Positions 46,360 through 59,465 of a stretch of 64,000 nt of DNA are shown piece by piece. Numbering within the stretch: position 1 is the first letter of the stretch; each line of letters opens with the position of its first letter. Both the position numbers and the translations under genes were made by a program. The notes under the pieces are model-generated. The model was not told where the DNA came from. It saw nothing but the letters and a program-made list of their open reading frames with translations, and made no database searches. This stretch comes from Ilex aquifolium (Eukaryota; Streptophyta; Magnoliopsida; Aquifoliales; Aquifoliaceae), in the NCBI GenBank assembly GCA_951799425.1, contig OX637395.1, forward strand, positions 5,044,451-5,108,450, read 5' to 3'.

Positions 46360-49300
46360 TCAACCCATTGGATGCCGTCTCCTGCAAATTTTTGAAGTAC
46401 TTTATCAAACATCAAACACAATGGGTCCAAAATGCAGGTAGTTGTAATTCTATTCGTCCTCAATATACATAATGGTTTTCATTTCAGTCCGTTCTAACAC
46501 TACTATGTTTAGATTATTTTGGGGAAAAACCTAAAAATCCGGGCAGTTGATGGTATATTTATGTGTCAAGTCAGGATTTAGGAATATATATATTGCTAAT
46601 GTTGCTATATAGCATTGTTTTACCAGTGGGAAAGTCCCTCCCTATCTATCACAAAGGATCACTTAATAAGCGGCTTATAAAGGACTGTAAAATGCAGAAT
46701 CATAGCTTATAAAGGACTGTAAATACAGAATCATATAACGATATTGACCAGACATTTGCGGAGGTATACTACAAGTGTGTGACCTTATGAATTACCTCTT
46801 CGGTCTGCTTCGATCTTCCTCGTAGTCCATCACTCCACCATGTTCAGAGTAGACCTCCTCATGACCTCGGAAGTCGACATCGGCCTGCTTACAGGGTGTA
46901 ACTTCTGCCACAACGTAAGTAAGACACGTCGACCAACATATCCAAACACTTCAATAGACACTTGTTTTTGCAATTTTTTTGTCATAAAACGAAAGCGACT
47001 AAAGATTCCAACTGAACAGTTCATGAAACACTACTTGATAATGACAACTGATAAGCCAAACTCACTAATTCCATTTTCCCATAGCACATCAACAGTATCG
47101 TAATTGAAAGCTATTTAAGACTCTAATTTTTTGTAGTTAACACTCAGAGCATAGATGCAACTCAGTCTGCCTAACAACACATAATAGTAGTACAATAATA
47201 TCCCCACGAGATGCCTAATCACTAATCAAAAAATGTACACCTTACAAGTTGACTTTTTTTCACCTTACAAGTTGACTTAAAGATATTAATCTGTGGCCAA
47301 ATGAGTAAAAACAGTAATGAAGAAGATAAAAACTTCACTCAAACTGACCTTGAGGGTAAGGGACTTCTTCACTTCTTCCACCCTTTCTTCAACTTCCTTC
47401 TGATGCTTCTTGTCCATTTCACTCATAGTATCTGCCCACTTTATCTTCTCTTGAATTGATATAAGAAGATTGTCTGAAGTAGCCAACCTGTATTTTTCAC
47501 TCAAGAGGAATAAACAATAAAAGACAAACATACAACAAAAAGAATATCCTCAAAGGAGACTGCAGAGAAGAAACAATATCCTATTTCTCTCTTCTTAGTT
47601 AAGTTCATATATAGATCTCAAGATGTTTAAAATGTCCATTTTTTATACAGCGTACAACCTTCAGATAAATCAAGGCTAACATACAAGAGAATTGTTCACA
47701 AACATTAATTGATTCTCATCAATGCCACCGTTAGAACAAAACTTTTTACTTCTGATTGAAGACACTCTCTAGAAAACCTACATAAAAATTAAGCAAATGG
47801 GCCCACCACTTAAGACCCAGTAAATAGACTTCAAAAAGACATGCATTGACCTATTCACCCAAAGCTCTTCTCATTTGCCCCAAAGTAGGCATTCTAGACC
47901 CATTTCCCGCACTACCCACTTCCTCCTCTCCATCCAACCACTTAGCTAAAAAGTACGATGTATTTATGTCTGACCCCGACATAATCTGCGAGACCAAAAG
48001 AAGAAAACAAAAATCACAATTTCATACCTCATCCTATGCAATACAACTACTAACCCATCTCCTCTGCACACCTGCACGTTAGCGGCAATAAGATCTAAAA
48101 CAATACAACAATGCATGCATTCAAAAGTATTGGTTACAACTAATCTTTTATTTGTCCTCTTTCTTCCATCCGCTACTCAGCACCAACTATTGTCAATATT
48201 TCTGAAGAGAGTGGACAACACAAATAAAGCCACGTTGAAAGAAGCCTACACTCACCAAACACCAGCCAAGGAGGATGAGAAGAGATGCTCAATCAGCTCC
48301 CACAGAAGAATGGTACCTCATATATACCACTTTTTATGGCCTCCAGCATTGAACACCCTAGCTCTCATCTCCAATGCTAGCCCCATATAGCATATATAAC
48401 TGCGTGAGATGCCTCTGATACTGAATCCTGCACTCCCCTTCTGCAACAAGGTTCCCAAACTAAACCACCATACAGACCCCAACATAATTGGCCACGATAG
48501 TTTTCTCCTCCATAGCAACAACAAAGAAGGCACAGGGAAACAGTCCTTGGACACTCAGGCCCAACACCAAAAATTCAGACAGAACCTGTCCATCTGGCCA
48601 GTCCTTCCACAAAACTAGTGTGCTTTCACACATCCCCTCCCCTATCCTAAATACACTCTGCAAGCAAAGCTAGATGACCTTCTCCTCATAACACTACTTC
48701 TGCACCACAAGCTACCTCTCATGAACTTTACCATAATAAACTACTGAATTCACACAGTTAATGAAGCTAAGTTGAGAGACCAAAAGAGAGTTTTTTTTTC
48801 CCCAATAAAAGAAAGCTCCTTAGATATTGTCTCTTCTCTTCCATCTAGCCAGTTTTTATCAAATCTTTAGATAGCTAAGAAATAACCGCATGTTATCAAA
48901 TATGGGGCTGCCATGAAAAATTTCTCTTACTCCTTGTCACGGCCCTTTGGCTTGGCTTATACACCTTCAACATCATCTTGTCTTTCTTTCTACCTAGTTT
49001 TTTTAGGTGTGATGTTCTCAAGATATCATCAGATCAACAATTGAGATCCACGCAGGGAAGCTTTTTAGTTGTTCGGCCACATTCTACTCTTTCTTCTTGG
49101 AACAAGAACAATCATAAGATATGACCATCCGAATCCAGGTGCATAAAGTGCAAAACAATAGATAAAGCCAACACAATTTCTTTGATGATAAAACCCTCAG
49201 TTTGGCACAACATTAGCCCAAGACATATACCGACGCGGACCCTGACGTAGCCCAGGTGTGTTGTACATCCTCCTGCAAGCTACTTAACCAAAAGCAGTGT

Positions 49301-52300
49301 TGTGCAATGGGAGAAACAGGTTTGGGCCTGATTATGTCTTGCTTTGTAGCTACAAAGTTAGTGAAAGTAACGTATCAAAAACAAGAAAAAAAAATGGGGT
49401 TTAGGGTTTCTAAGGATATAACAAAGGGCAAGGGTTTGTAGCTAGAGTTGGACATGAAAAGTGGAAGGCTAAGGGGTTTGGATGCCATGAACAGGACCCT
49501 TGAACAGAATTCAAGGCTTATATTCAGTTTTTCTTAACTAGATTTTTTTTTTTTTTTTTGGAAAGGGTAGGTGAGTTTTGTTAAACAACCATCTACTCCA
49601 AAAACTTAAATTGTTGGAGAGGATGTAACTTAAGCATTTATTCTTCAACACGCCCCCTCACGTTCAAGCTAGAGTTTAGACACAACCCGCTAGAATCTTT
49701 TAACAATTAGGGTGGCAGTGAAATTCAAACACAGGACCTCCTACTCTGCTACTATGTTAAACAACCACCTACTTCAAATATTTAAGTTGTTGATGAGGGT
49801 GTAACTTAAGTATAAGGCTGATAATCGAGCCGAGCCTATCGAACTTGTTTTTTTAAACAAGTTTAAAAATTTGTTCAAGTTCGACTCGTTTTCTAAACAA
49901 GCCAAGCCCGAGCCGAACCGTGTCGAACTCGAGCCAAAGTAGTTTGACTATTTTACATATAAACGAGTTGAACTCGAGTAACTCAGTTCGATTATCAACC
50001 CTACATAAGTATTCATACTTCAACAAGTTTTTTATATAGATTTTATGAAATCCAAGCTCTAATATATCTATGACTCCCTATTTGGAAACTACAGATTTAT
50101 TTTTATATAAATAAAAATAAAGATTTGACTCACAAAAACCTATATAAATTAGCTAAGTCCCTGTAGTCAAACCGAAGGGCCTGTCTACTAGCAATAAAAT
50201 CACCACGTCCAACATATCGAAGCGTACTATGAAGCAATAAAATCACCACGTCGAACATATCGAAGCGTACTATGAAAAACCCTTGATTCTCAAAGAAGTA
50301 CAAAAAATATATAAAAAATTAAAAAGTGACACCAACATACTACCCTCGAACTAAACATAAAATAGGACTCTAATAAACTCAAAGTTGGACTTTGAAGGTT
50401 TCCAATATGTCCTAAATGAAAAGAAAATTCCAAACTTCTCTTATTATGGACGGGATCAACAACCAACTATCCCAAAAGAATACATGCATTAAAACCCCAA
50501 GTATTTCAAGCATCAAGAAATGATCTACATAAGGCAATGGCTTTCTGGAGGTCCAAAAGCATGAAGATGTGTTGTCACCAAAACCCTAATCCCTCTCTTT
50601 TCCTCATCTCCAACAACATAATAAATCCACCAATAGTTTGGCATCACCAACTCAATCCAAACAATGTAAAAAAAAACTCAACCGTGAATGAAAAAATAAT
50701 TCTCTCCCTTGCCCCTTTACACATACTACACCAACTTCGAATATAATTTCCCTACGCCTCAAATGGAAAATAATCCAGTTAAAAACTAACTATATTAAAA
50801 ATCCAATTAAAAACTAAGTATGCTAATATATTAGAGTTTTACTTTTCTATTCTTCTACTTTTCTATTATGTTACTTTCCTATTATGTGGTTTTCATATCA
50901 TGTTCTTGATAGGGTGTTGCCAACATGTACCCTACACACCACATTCTTTCATACTATCTTCTTCTCTTTCTTGTCCCTAACCCCAACATACAATTATTCA
51001 AGTTTCAACTTAATATAAGACTTTTTTCTCTGAGTTGTGAGAATGCTTATTTTGGTATTCCGTAATTCATAATTGGACAATTTCGAAAATTCGAAGAAAG
51101 TACAAAAATAATTTTCATTAAAAAATACTATCAAGGAAAGTTGATAACACTTCCTGAAGGTGATATTCCATGGGCTTCCGGAAATTCGGAGACTGTTTCA
51201 TGCAGCTTGGCAAGGAAATTTAGTCGACTGCTAAAATATTCTCTAGAGCCACTGTCCACAACCATGCACTTTGAAGGTAGTTGGCTTTCCCAAATTAGAT
51301 GATCACCATCTAAAATTATTCAAAGTTTTCATAGCATCAACAAAAGTTACATCAGAAAAACCCAAAGACTCCAGACAATTATCACCAAGAAACCAACCTG
51401 CTTCTCCCCTGCAAGCAACTCTACGAATAATAACAACAGAGCTTCCAGGACCTTGCATCCATTTTCAAGCTGTCTGGAGTATGGCCTTGAGGATACAAAC
51501 ATCACAAGCAAAATGCTGCTCAAATTATTCAAGCTCCAAACCTTGAAGCCCTTTAGGAAACTCAACTTCAAACTAGCTAAGAGGAAAACGAAGGAGCCCC
51601 AAATACAGTGATACAGTTCCCAAAAGAAAAAATTGACCCTATCAAACTGACATTTCACCTATAATTCGTCAGTTTTTCCATTGCCCACATCATATGTTCC
51701 CCATAAGCACCATATATTGGTGACCCAAGTCCAAACACAACCAAGTAACTTAAAAAAATAAGTCAGCAATCATAAGATAGAAATAAAAGAAATGGGAAAA
51801 AAATAAATATAGACATAATGTAATTTAAACAGATGCAGTTTTGCATGGATTTCCAGATTTTTACAAGCTTAAATCAACAATTATAAACTGCTCAGAGAAG
51901 CACCAATCCTGATTACTCAAGTTACCAAATCACATGCATCTAAAACAACAGCATATCAAGTATCAAGCGAAAACTTTTTGTCCAGTTTACAGATTGGCTA
52001 ATGAATCTGAAAATGATGAGAGTGTACTGTATAAGGCTCCAAAATACAATCGCAACTCACTATCATATGAACACAAAATATATTTGACTACTGTTTAAAT
52101 CAAAGACGTTACCAATTTGATAGTGTATGTATCATGCTCCCAAGTTGTCCTGGTCTGAGATCCCTCCCCGCAGCAAATTGCACCTACAACCCAACAAAGA
52201 CAATCAAATTGAGTAACAACTACAGGGTTCATACTCACACCCTAACATGTCATAAAAATTAAAAAACAAAAATAAAGGGCGGAATTGAAGCAAACTCAAA

Positions 52301-55300
52301 AACAGCAAGTTCAAACCTCAAAGCATCTTCGCAACTGATCCAGCTTCCCTCTAACAATGCCCTACCCAAAAAATACAATAACATCGAAATCGGAGCATTT
52401 TTGTCAATAGAAGGCCCACCAAGTTTATACTTTCAATATTCACTGTTCCTTGACAAAGAACTTGTTCAAAAACATAAAAACTTGAACAAGGAGCAACATA
52501 AACTTATCTTACAGAAAACAAAAATGAAGTGGATCATGTGCAACGTTAAACAAATTAAGCAGTATCTCTTATGTGTGGTGACTAAAAAAAAAAACTTGGA
52601 TGAGTAAAAGAAAATCATAAAAAGAGGAATTTCAATGATGTTTACTGCTCCCAAGGTAAGTAATATTAGTTTTCTCAAAAGTGCATATCAAAATTTCATG
52701 TGGTTGTTGTGACTTACGAGTATGAAGTCAGAATACCTACCACATACATGCACTCATTGATGAGAAAATCTTCAAGCTCACGCACATTTGTAACATCCAA
52801 CTCCTGCTTCAGTACATCATAGGGAAGTACCTGGATAAGAAACCATAAAGTAGAGCTCAGAAATTCAAAGAAGTGTCTCAAGGACAAATCTATTTTAAAA
52901 TAGGGGAAAAGACTGATAACATCAAAATTGGCCATTCCCAGACAATCAAATCATGTGTCAATATTGACTTTAGTACCACAATATTATGAGTCCTGATTCT
53001 TGAGTTTAAAATCAGTAAATGAACAGAACTACGGTATGCCAGGTCACCCAGACAAAATTTCTGCAGTCCCAAAACATTTCAGGTTCCGAACTATTAACAA
53101 TTCCACCCAATAACTCCACCCCACCCACCCACCCACCCCAAAAAAAAAAAATTTAGAGTCAAATCTATGGCCATGTTTCTATGCTTTAAGCATAACCAGA
53201 GCAGTGCACCAAGTTTGACCAATCACATTAAGATTGCCTGGCTACACCAACATTTAAGTTGTTCACCTCGTCTCTTCGAAGTTCAAGCAAATTTACTACT
53301 TACAATGCAACCATCAAACTCAACTCCCCGATAGAAGTGCCATGAAGCTCCAAAGCAGACAAATGTTGGTATGGTTTTATATTGCTTACAAAAAATAGAA
53401 ACTGCCGACCACACTTAACCAAGCCAGTAAACAAATCGCTTAAAAAAATCACCATCATTCCTGTCAATGAACAAGTTGGAAAGGTAGGTAAATTACCTTG
53501 TTTGCCTCAAGGCTTAAGGTCAAGGTGGGCGATGGAAATAGGGTTCGTTTTTAGGAGAATATTTGGGTTGGTGAGTGTACCTTTATAAGCCTTATGTCAT
53601 GGGGGATTGCTGATTTTCACATGAGTCTTAATGATAGGGAATATATGGAGATTGTGGAGCCTCTTTCTTTGCTTAATAATGTTTCCTTGACTCAAGGTTG
53701 TTTGGACAAAAGATGTTGGACTATTGACTCTACCACCATTTTCTCATTTAAATCTTTATTTTTTTTAGTCTTTAATTGATGATTCATCTATTCCTTTGTT
53801 CCCCCATCGATGATGATTTGAGAAGTTAAAGTGCCTTTAAAGGTGCAAAGTTGTATATAGATTATTGCTCATGGTAAGATTAACACTTATGATGTGCTTC
53901 AAAGAATCATACCTATGGTTTGTCTTCAACCATAAGTTATGTGCAAAGATGATTGTATGGGCGTGGATCATTTGTTTTTATATTGCCCTATAGCACTCTC
54001 ACTTTGAAACAAGTTGTTTAACTACGTGGGAATCTATTGGATGGAATCGAGAACTATGTTTTCTATGATATGCTTAGATGTTATGGGTGGTAGGGTTTAA
54101 ATACAAGATGGAAGACTCTTTGGAGTTGTGCTTCTTGTGCTATTGCCTGGGTTATTATAAGGTTGGAAAGGAATGCGAGAAATTTTGATAAATGTGAGGA
54201 GGTTGAAGACTTATGAGACCGGATATGTTTTTTGACATCTTTTTGGGTCTCGGTGTCTAAACAAGTCAAGAATATTCATCTTTTATGCATTACTATCAAA
54301 TTGGATAGCTACGTGAAGGATGTAGTTTTGGTTTTGTTCAAGGTGTATTTTTTTAGTTTTATTTTGATGTTGTCTCTAGTTTGCACAACTTGTCTACCAT
54401 AGACTAATCTTTTGTACTTTTTCTTATGTTTTATGTTTAACAAAATAATCGTTTCTTATCGAGGGGGGTAAATTACCTTGTTTGTCTCGGCCAGAGTCAG
54501 GACAGTAAGTTGCTTTAACTTGAGGAGTTGATCGGGAACCAATTGTGGAAGATGACCAGCATTACCTACAAATCATAATCATCAACATTTCAACACTGAA
54601 ATTCCATCTAAATGAGATTATTCATCAATAGAGTCAATACACTTCCACCAAATTCACTAAACCAAGGCATTCGAGTAGGTCGTGGGCTATACTTTAAAAC
54701 ATTGTTTGGTCGACAAGCCCCAAGAATTTCTAAAACCATGTCTGGCGGCATTTCAACGCTCAACAATGGGATAGTGTAGAATCTCAATTCAATCAAGAAT
54801 CTAAATTACATAGATCCTATAATGACACTATAGGGGTCTGACTCCATGGATTTCTTATACGATCCAAAACAAGTCTATAGTCATAGAAATATTCTCTGAA
54901 GAATTTCCAGATCATAGTGTTGTACAGTCCTATAATTGGAATCAAGATTTAATAACCATCCACAATCAACTGACAAAATGGTCAGGGCAACACTAATAAA
55001 TTAAATCAAGGCAACAATAGTTGTTTGCAACAATAGTTGTTTGCAACAACATGACAAAATCATTAGCATCTTATCCAATTCCATAAAATCAACATGAGAG
55101 TCATGGATGAAGTAAAAGGCACAAACCCCAAGCAACCCCTAGAAGAATACCTCAAACCAAAATCCTTTGCATGAACTAATACAATCACTTTCACAACCTC
55201 ACTACTCGCACAACTCACAATATCATCAGATACTATGGCTGTGGAACAGACACCAAACAAAAACATTGCTTAAACTAGAAGATCTATGATCAAGAGATAA

Positions 55301-57657
55301 CATCCCGCGCTAAAAGAGCATCAAACCTATGTCTTAACAAGGACAAAAGCAGCAGTAAAATATTCCTAAATTCGACAAATAGAAATTGATCCAAAATTAA
55401 AACAACCATTAATATCCTTAACAAGCATCAATATCGACAAGTTCCCAACTCCCAATTTGAGCTTTAGCTCACATCAAACAATATGACAATATGCAACATA
55501 AAAAAAATAAAAAGAAGTTTTGGGGAGTGTGTCAAATAAATATAATGAATACGTTGTTTTCACGATATTGAACATGAAAGTGTGCCAAATTTGTCGTTTT
55601 AAACTTACCCTCTACCAACAAAGTTCCAAATCTTTCGTGAAATCATCAAGATTGTATTCACTCAAAACCCAATAGATCATGTTATCATTATATACAGACG
55701 ATGATGGAAAATCTACAACTATGATTACAGTACATCTTTTTCGGCTACATAAATTACTGAACATTGAAAAGATGTCATGCTAATTCTAAGTCTAATTCTA
55801 AAATAAATCACATGATGATTTAAACCTCATCAACTCCAACTCTCTCAATTAAATGTCCCAAAAAATAGAATCTGAATTTGTCAAAACCTATTGTATGACA
55901 GGGCAAGTAGATTCAATATTCAACATGTTATCCTACAAAACATAAGAGCACTTAGCAAGTTAGCAGTCACTATGCAGAACCAACATATGGGCGATAAATT
56001 TCGTATACTCAAAAAAAATTGAGCAAAATATCATATTGACAAGAAAAGACTTGTGAAAAATAATTTAAACCCGTTGTGCACTGTTAAAAATTATAATGCT
56101 GCATATTGTTTCAATTTTACTTCTCTTTTGACAAAAAGCATTGCTAGTACAAAGACAGAAAAATTTTCTATCAGAAAGAATATGGCAGTATACAGGCATA
56201 AAATGAACACCATAGAAAAATATAATTATTATGTCAAATACCAAAATATAATAAACGCCAACTACAATGATTGTGAAATTCTACAACTTACTCTTGAATT
56301 CACTCCATGTTCCATAGGCAAACATACGAAGTAGGTCAAGGTACACAGACATCTCAGTTCCTTGAAGCTGCATATAGGTCCATTAATTAGTACATGAACT
56401 AGCAAGTGAAGTCAAAGTATGATTGCACATGAAGGTACTCCTAATGCGTTGAAGACAATATTAGTGAGTCTTCCCTCGAACAAGTAAGGTATATCTTTGT
56501 TTAGGCAAAAAAACAACTATATGAGGACACATTATAAAAGCAAGGCATAAAAAAGGCATCAAGCAGAGTACCGCAAGAAAGATACAATCTTCAAGGTCTA
56601 CCATAAAAGCTATTCCAATCTAGAACATAATGACGAGAAAGAGTTTGTTTAACAGGCCCAAAGCAGTTGCTATTTTCCAATGCTGACCAAAGCATAGTTA
56701 AGTGTGACCTATATAAACACTTAACTCCTTACAAACACGCCAAGGTACACAACCAACTGTTCTTATCCTATAAGGCTTGGCATGGAATGATGGCAAATTG
56801 GCATGCCAGAACCGTTAATTCGTTTTCACTGACCTACACTAACTCCTATAATTAAGAATATTTGTTGCATTACTTTGTAAGAACAATTACTTTGATGGGC
56901 TACCTGTAGCTGGTACTGCTAAACTTCAAGGAAATAAGTATTTCTATATATTCGCTTCATAAAAGAGGCAAAAGTCACTTATCCCATTAAAAAAAAAAAA
57001 CTTGGGGTGTTTTGTTTGCTTCTCACGCTCACATCATTTTCCTCTAAAAATTATTACAAGTACCACATCAAGAACAAAAAAAGACGATTGAATACTGATT
57101 ATCTAGTCTATCAACCCCAACAATGGTGGCAAAAATATCTAATTCATCACGAGTGCTATCAATATCCAATACAATGTCAAACACATTGTAACATAAAGAC
57201 AGGCTTTAGGCATTACAAGACAAAAGCCCACAAAGGAGCAAAGAAATCAACAAAATATAGAGAAAACATTATACTACAAAAACACAGAATCCATCAGGAC
57301 AAACACTAAAAACCCACAATATTTCAAACAAACTACTAAAACTTACCAATAGAACTTGCAGATATTGAAAACCGTTCAAACTCACCCAACCCATTATCAA
57401 AAATATCAATCATATCCTATTTAATTCCAAACAAAATGTAGAAAACATTATAACCAATACCAATCACTGTGTTTATGAATAATGTAGAATTTCCAGACCT
57501 CAAGAACATTGGGAACGGCGAGAATCTCGGAGAAGGCAAAGAGAGAGGGATGTGAAGTGGCTTCGACGATGATATTCGCGAGCGACGAACCCTTATGTGC
57601 CGAGGCTTGCTTGACGAAGTACTCGATGTGCTCTGCTTGCTTTTGTTCAATATCCAT
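46360..57657 (-). CDS. CSN7: COP9 signalosome complex subunit 7 (CSN7)
   Basis: Subunit of the COP9 signalosome, which removes NEDD8/RUB from cullins and so controls SCF-type ubiquitin ligases in light and hormone signalling. Nine coding exons on the minus strand were read by hand: 57657-57499, 56367-56292, 54565-54477, 52830-52741, 52361-52317, 52183-52113, 47487-47349, 46884-46796 and 46381-46360. All have GT-AG borders and agreeing phases, giving 259 residues; Arabidopsis CSN7 is about the same length. Family blocks in order: MDIEQKQAEHIEYFVKQ (1-17), EATSHPSLFAFSEILAVPNV (32-51), YLDLLRMFAYGTW (61-73), LTVLTLAETNKVLPYD (97-112), NVRELEDFLINECMY (123-137), AAGRDLRPGQLG (157-168), the helical ISIQEKIKWADTMSEMDKK (187-205) and the tail RPKRRRHPMG. 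The PCI domain covers roughly 1-160. The longest intron (47488-52112) is 4.6 kb. Confidence 0.93.
46792..46796 (-). promoter_or_regulatory. Last CSN7 splice donor with overlapping stop codon
   Basis: At the exon 8 end AG|GTAATT, read-through gives ...RPKR-stop at once, because AGG TAA is in frame. Splicing to 46381 gives ...RPKRRRHPMG-stop. So intron retention would make a protein six residues shorter without adding foreign residues. Confidence 0.7.
49818..50004. mobile_element. hAT-type MITE (CGAGCCGAG family) in CSN7 intron 6
   Basis: The left end GGCTGATAATCGAGCCGAG and the right end AACTCAGTTCGATTATCAACC are inverted, and the interior has the CTCGAGCC-type words of the family. About 190 bp, non-coding. 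Confidence 0.7.
51270..51660 (-). pseudogene. Unassigned decayed coding-like island
   Basis: The minus strand shows a frame with CRGEAGWFLGDNCLESLGFS and further regular protein-like sequence, broken by several stops. I do not recognise the family. It lies inside CSN7 intron 6 on the same strand and could be a retroposed or transposon-borne gene fragment. Confidence 0.25.
53487..53508. repeat. Left copy of the LINE target-site duplication (splice-donor copy)
   Basis: These 22 bases match 54467-54488 with one mismatch. The right copy spans the CSN7 exon 3 end and its GT donor; the left copy is thus a duplicated exon-end plus donor, now stranded inside intron 3. Confidence 0.8.
53509..54466 (+). 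mobile_element. 5'-truncated LINE fragment in CSN7 intron 3
   Basis: Between the 22-bp repeats the plus strand shows broken traces of the reverse-transcriptase C-terminal zinc-binding region: VGDGNRVRF near 53528, a frame starting MSWGIADFHMSLNDREYMEI at 53594, and DHLFLYCPIA near 53975, the typical xxDHLFxxC motif of plant LINE-type ORF2 proteins. It has several stops and frame changes, and little of the poly-A tail is left (AACAAAATAATCG near 54440). Length about 960 bp, antisense to CSN7. Typical of an old, 5'-truncated L1-type insertion. Confidence 0.75.
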
Positions 57658-58894
57658 CTTTAAATTTACCAAATATGTGTTTGAAACAATTGAATGGAGA
57701 GAGAAACTAGGGTTTTGCAATTTGATTTCCAAAGAAGAGGGAGAGAGGGAGAGATTGATAAAGAAGAGGGTTTTCGGAATTCAGGGTGTAGGAATGGAAT
57801 TTGAGAAGACTCACCAAAAAGAGTCCTGAGAGAGTTTTAGGAAAGAGAGAGGAAGCCCTTCGCATATATAGGTGGCTTCTGTTGTGTACTAACTTAGGCC
57901 GGAGGTTTCTTGAGAGTTGAGACTGAGACCGTCCTAAATATAGTTTGAGTATGTAACACTTTGCTCCCTTGTAGTTTAAATATAACCACAAAAATCCCAT
58001 GTATTTTTTATTTTTGAATTGTGGACCCGTTAATGATTTGGTTTGTGATTTGGTGCTTATGATGATTGGCAGCGGTGGATTTTGAACTTTTGGCACTTAG
58101 ATCTTCTAAGGTGGTGAATTTTAGGCTTCTACAACGATGGATGTTGGTAGACAACGTGGATGGTATGTGATGTCTCTGGTGGGCAGGGAAGGAGCAAGAG
58201 AAGGAGGAGATTACAAGTGATTAGTAGTTGTGGGCGATGGATAGTGGTGGTGGTTATGGACGGTGACATATAAGAGTTGTAAGATATAAAGAGAGTGGGA
58301 GAATGAGAAGAGGAACGATCATCAAGAATAAGGGCATATTTGTACTTTTGCAATGAAGTTTGACGTTGACTAATAAACCACACAGACCATCAACTATGAA
58401 AAATTATAGAACCACCTCCATAGATTTGGTTTTGCATAACACAGTCTCTAACAATGGAAATTCATTCACAACCTTGTCGAAGTTAATTCCAAAATTACTC
58501 ATGTGATACCCATAATCTTTTACACAATACATGTCTCTCTCTAATCACACACAAAAATGTACACCACCGCGACATGAATCCACTAACACTTAACCTTATT
58601 CTTTATCATTCTCTCCACTCCACGCCTTCTCTTCCTCCACACACAACCAACAACACCCTTATAATTACACTATTGCCACAATCACACCCCGCGGTTAATC
58701 ACCCATATATACACACACTTGATTCTGAACATCATTGTCGTCATTAGACATTAACCAAAACACTCAAAAACCCACCATTTTTTATTTTTTTTTTGAAAAC
58801 CATGTCAAAATGCCCACCAAATTATACCAATTCAGTTGAGGACTAGTTTTGACTCACTACCCATGGAACACTTGAACATAAGATTGCTGCTAAA
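57658..58894. other. CSN7 upstream region
   Basis: Holds the CSN7 promoter and 5' UTR (57658 to about 57860, GA-rich on the plus strand) and then plain intergenic DNA. The minus ORF at 57707-58096 overlaps the promoter and has no recognisable domain, so I do not call it a gene. Confidence 0.45.
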
Positions 58895-59465
58895 TTAAGC
58901 TAGATAAGTATATAAAGGATTATGGTCCAAAAAAAAAATGTCTAGGTCAAAATGTTTAGCTGTTAACAACAGGAATGCAAATGTGAGATTCAACAATGGT
59001 TCTAATGATGTATGAAAATTCAATATGAAATACATTTTGCCTTGAGGAGCAAGAGGAAAGACTGGATAGACCAGTTTTATTTCCACCAAAAATGTTATTT
59101 TCGATAATGGGGTGAACTTGGAAGCTTTATAGATTGTTGGTAACATGCAAATTTTAGTCCAATCGATCAAATTACCACCACTTCCACCATAAACTAGTTG
59201 TTCCTTATACTCTGATGACCAATTATTGACGGTGCACAACCATAGATGATTTTCTCTTTCATACTCTTTTATATTCTCTTAATCTTGTAAACATGTATCC
59301 ACTCTCTCGGAATCTAATTTCATAATTGGGTATGTCGAATAATAAATTCATATTTATTCCCTTGTTAACCATTGCCATAAAACAAAGATAACCATCATTG
59401 TCAAGTTCTATTAAGGGTCGAAATTGTCGTGGAATGATTTGGGTCAACTTGGTGGGACTAAACAT
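58895..59465 (-). pseudogene. Two neighbouring minus-strand ORFs, unrecognised
   Basis: ORFs 59465-59259 (68 residues) and 59239-58895 (114 residues) lie one after the other on the minus strand. They have protein-like composition (RPLIELDNDGYLCFMAM; GGSGGNLIDW) and are separated by a stop. They may be pieces of one decayed gene, perhaps of an F-box-associated type, but I recognise no diagnostic motif. Confidence 0.25.

Larger units (their letters stand above)
47488..52112 (-). other. Contents of CSN7 intron 6
   Basis: The 4.6-kb intron holds a repeat with AAACAACCACCTACT and GGGTGTAACTTAAGTAT phrases (about 49560-49815), a MITE (49818-50004), a 45-bp tandem duplication at about 50205-50275 (AATAAAATCACCACGTC), and an unassigned coding-like island at 51270-51660. 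Several ORFs in 47.8-48.7 kb lack motifs. Confidence 0.5.

Noticed and set aside
57707-58096. 129-residue minus ORF upstream of CSN7.
   Set aside because: It overlaps the CSN7 promoter and 5' UTR, lacks any recognisable domain and has low-complexity ends.
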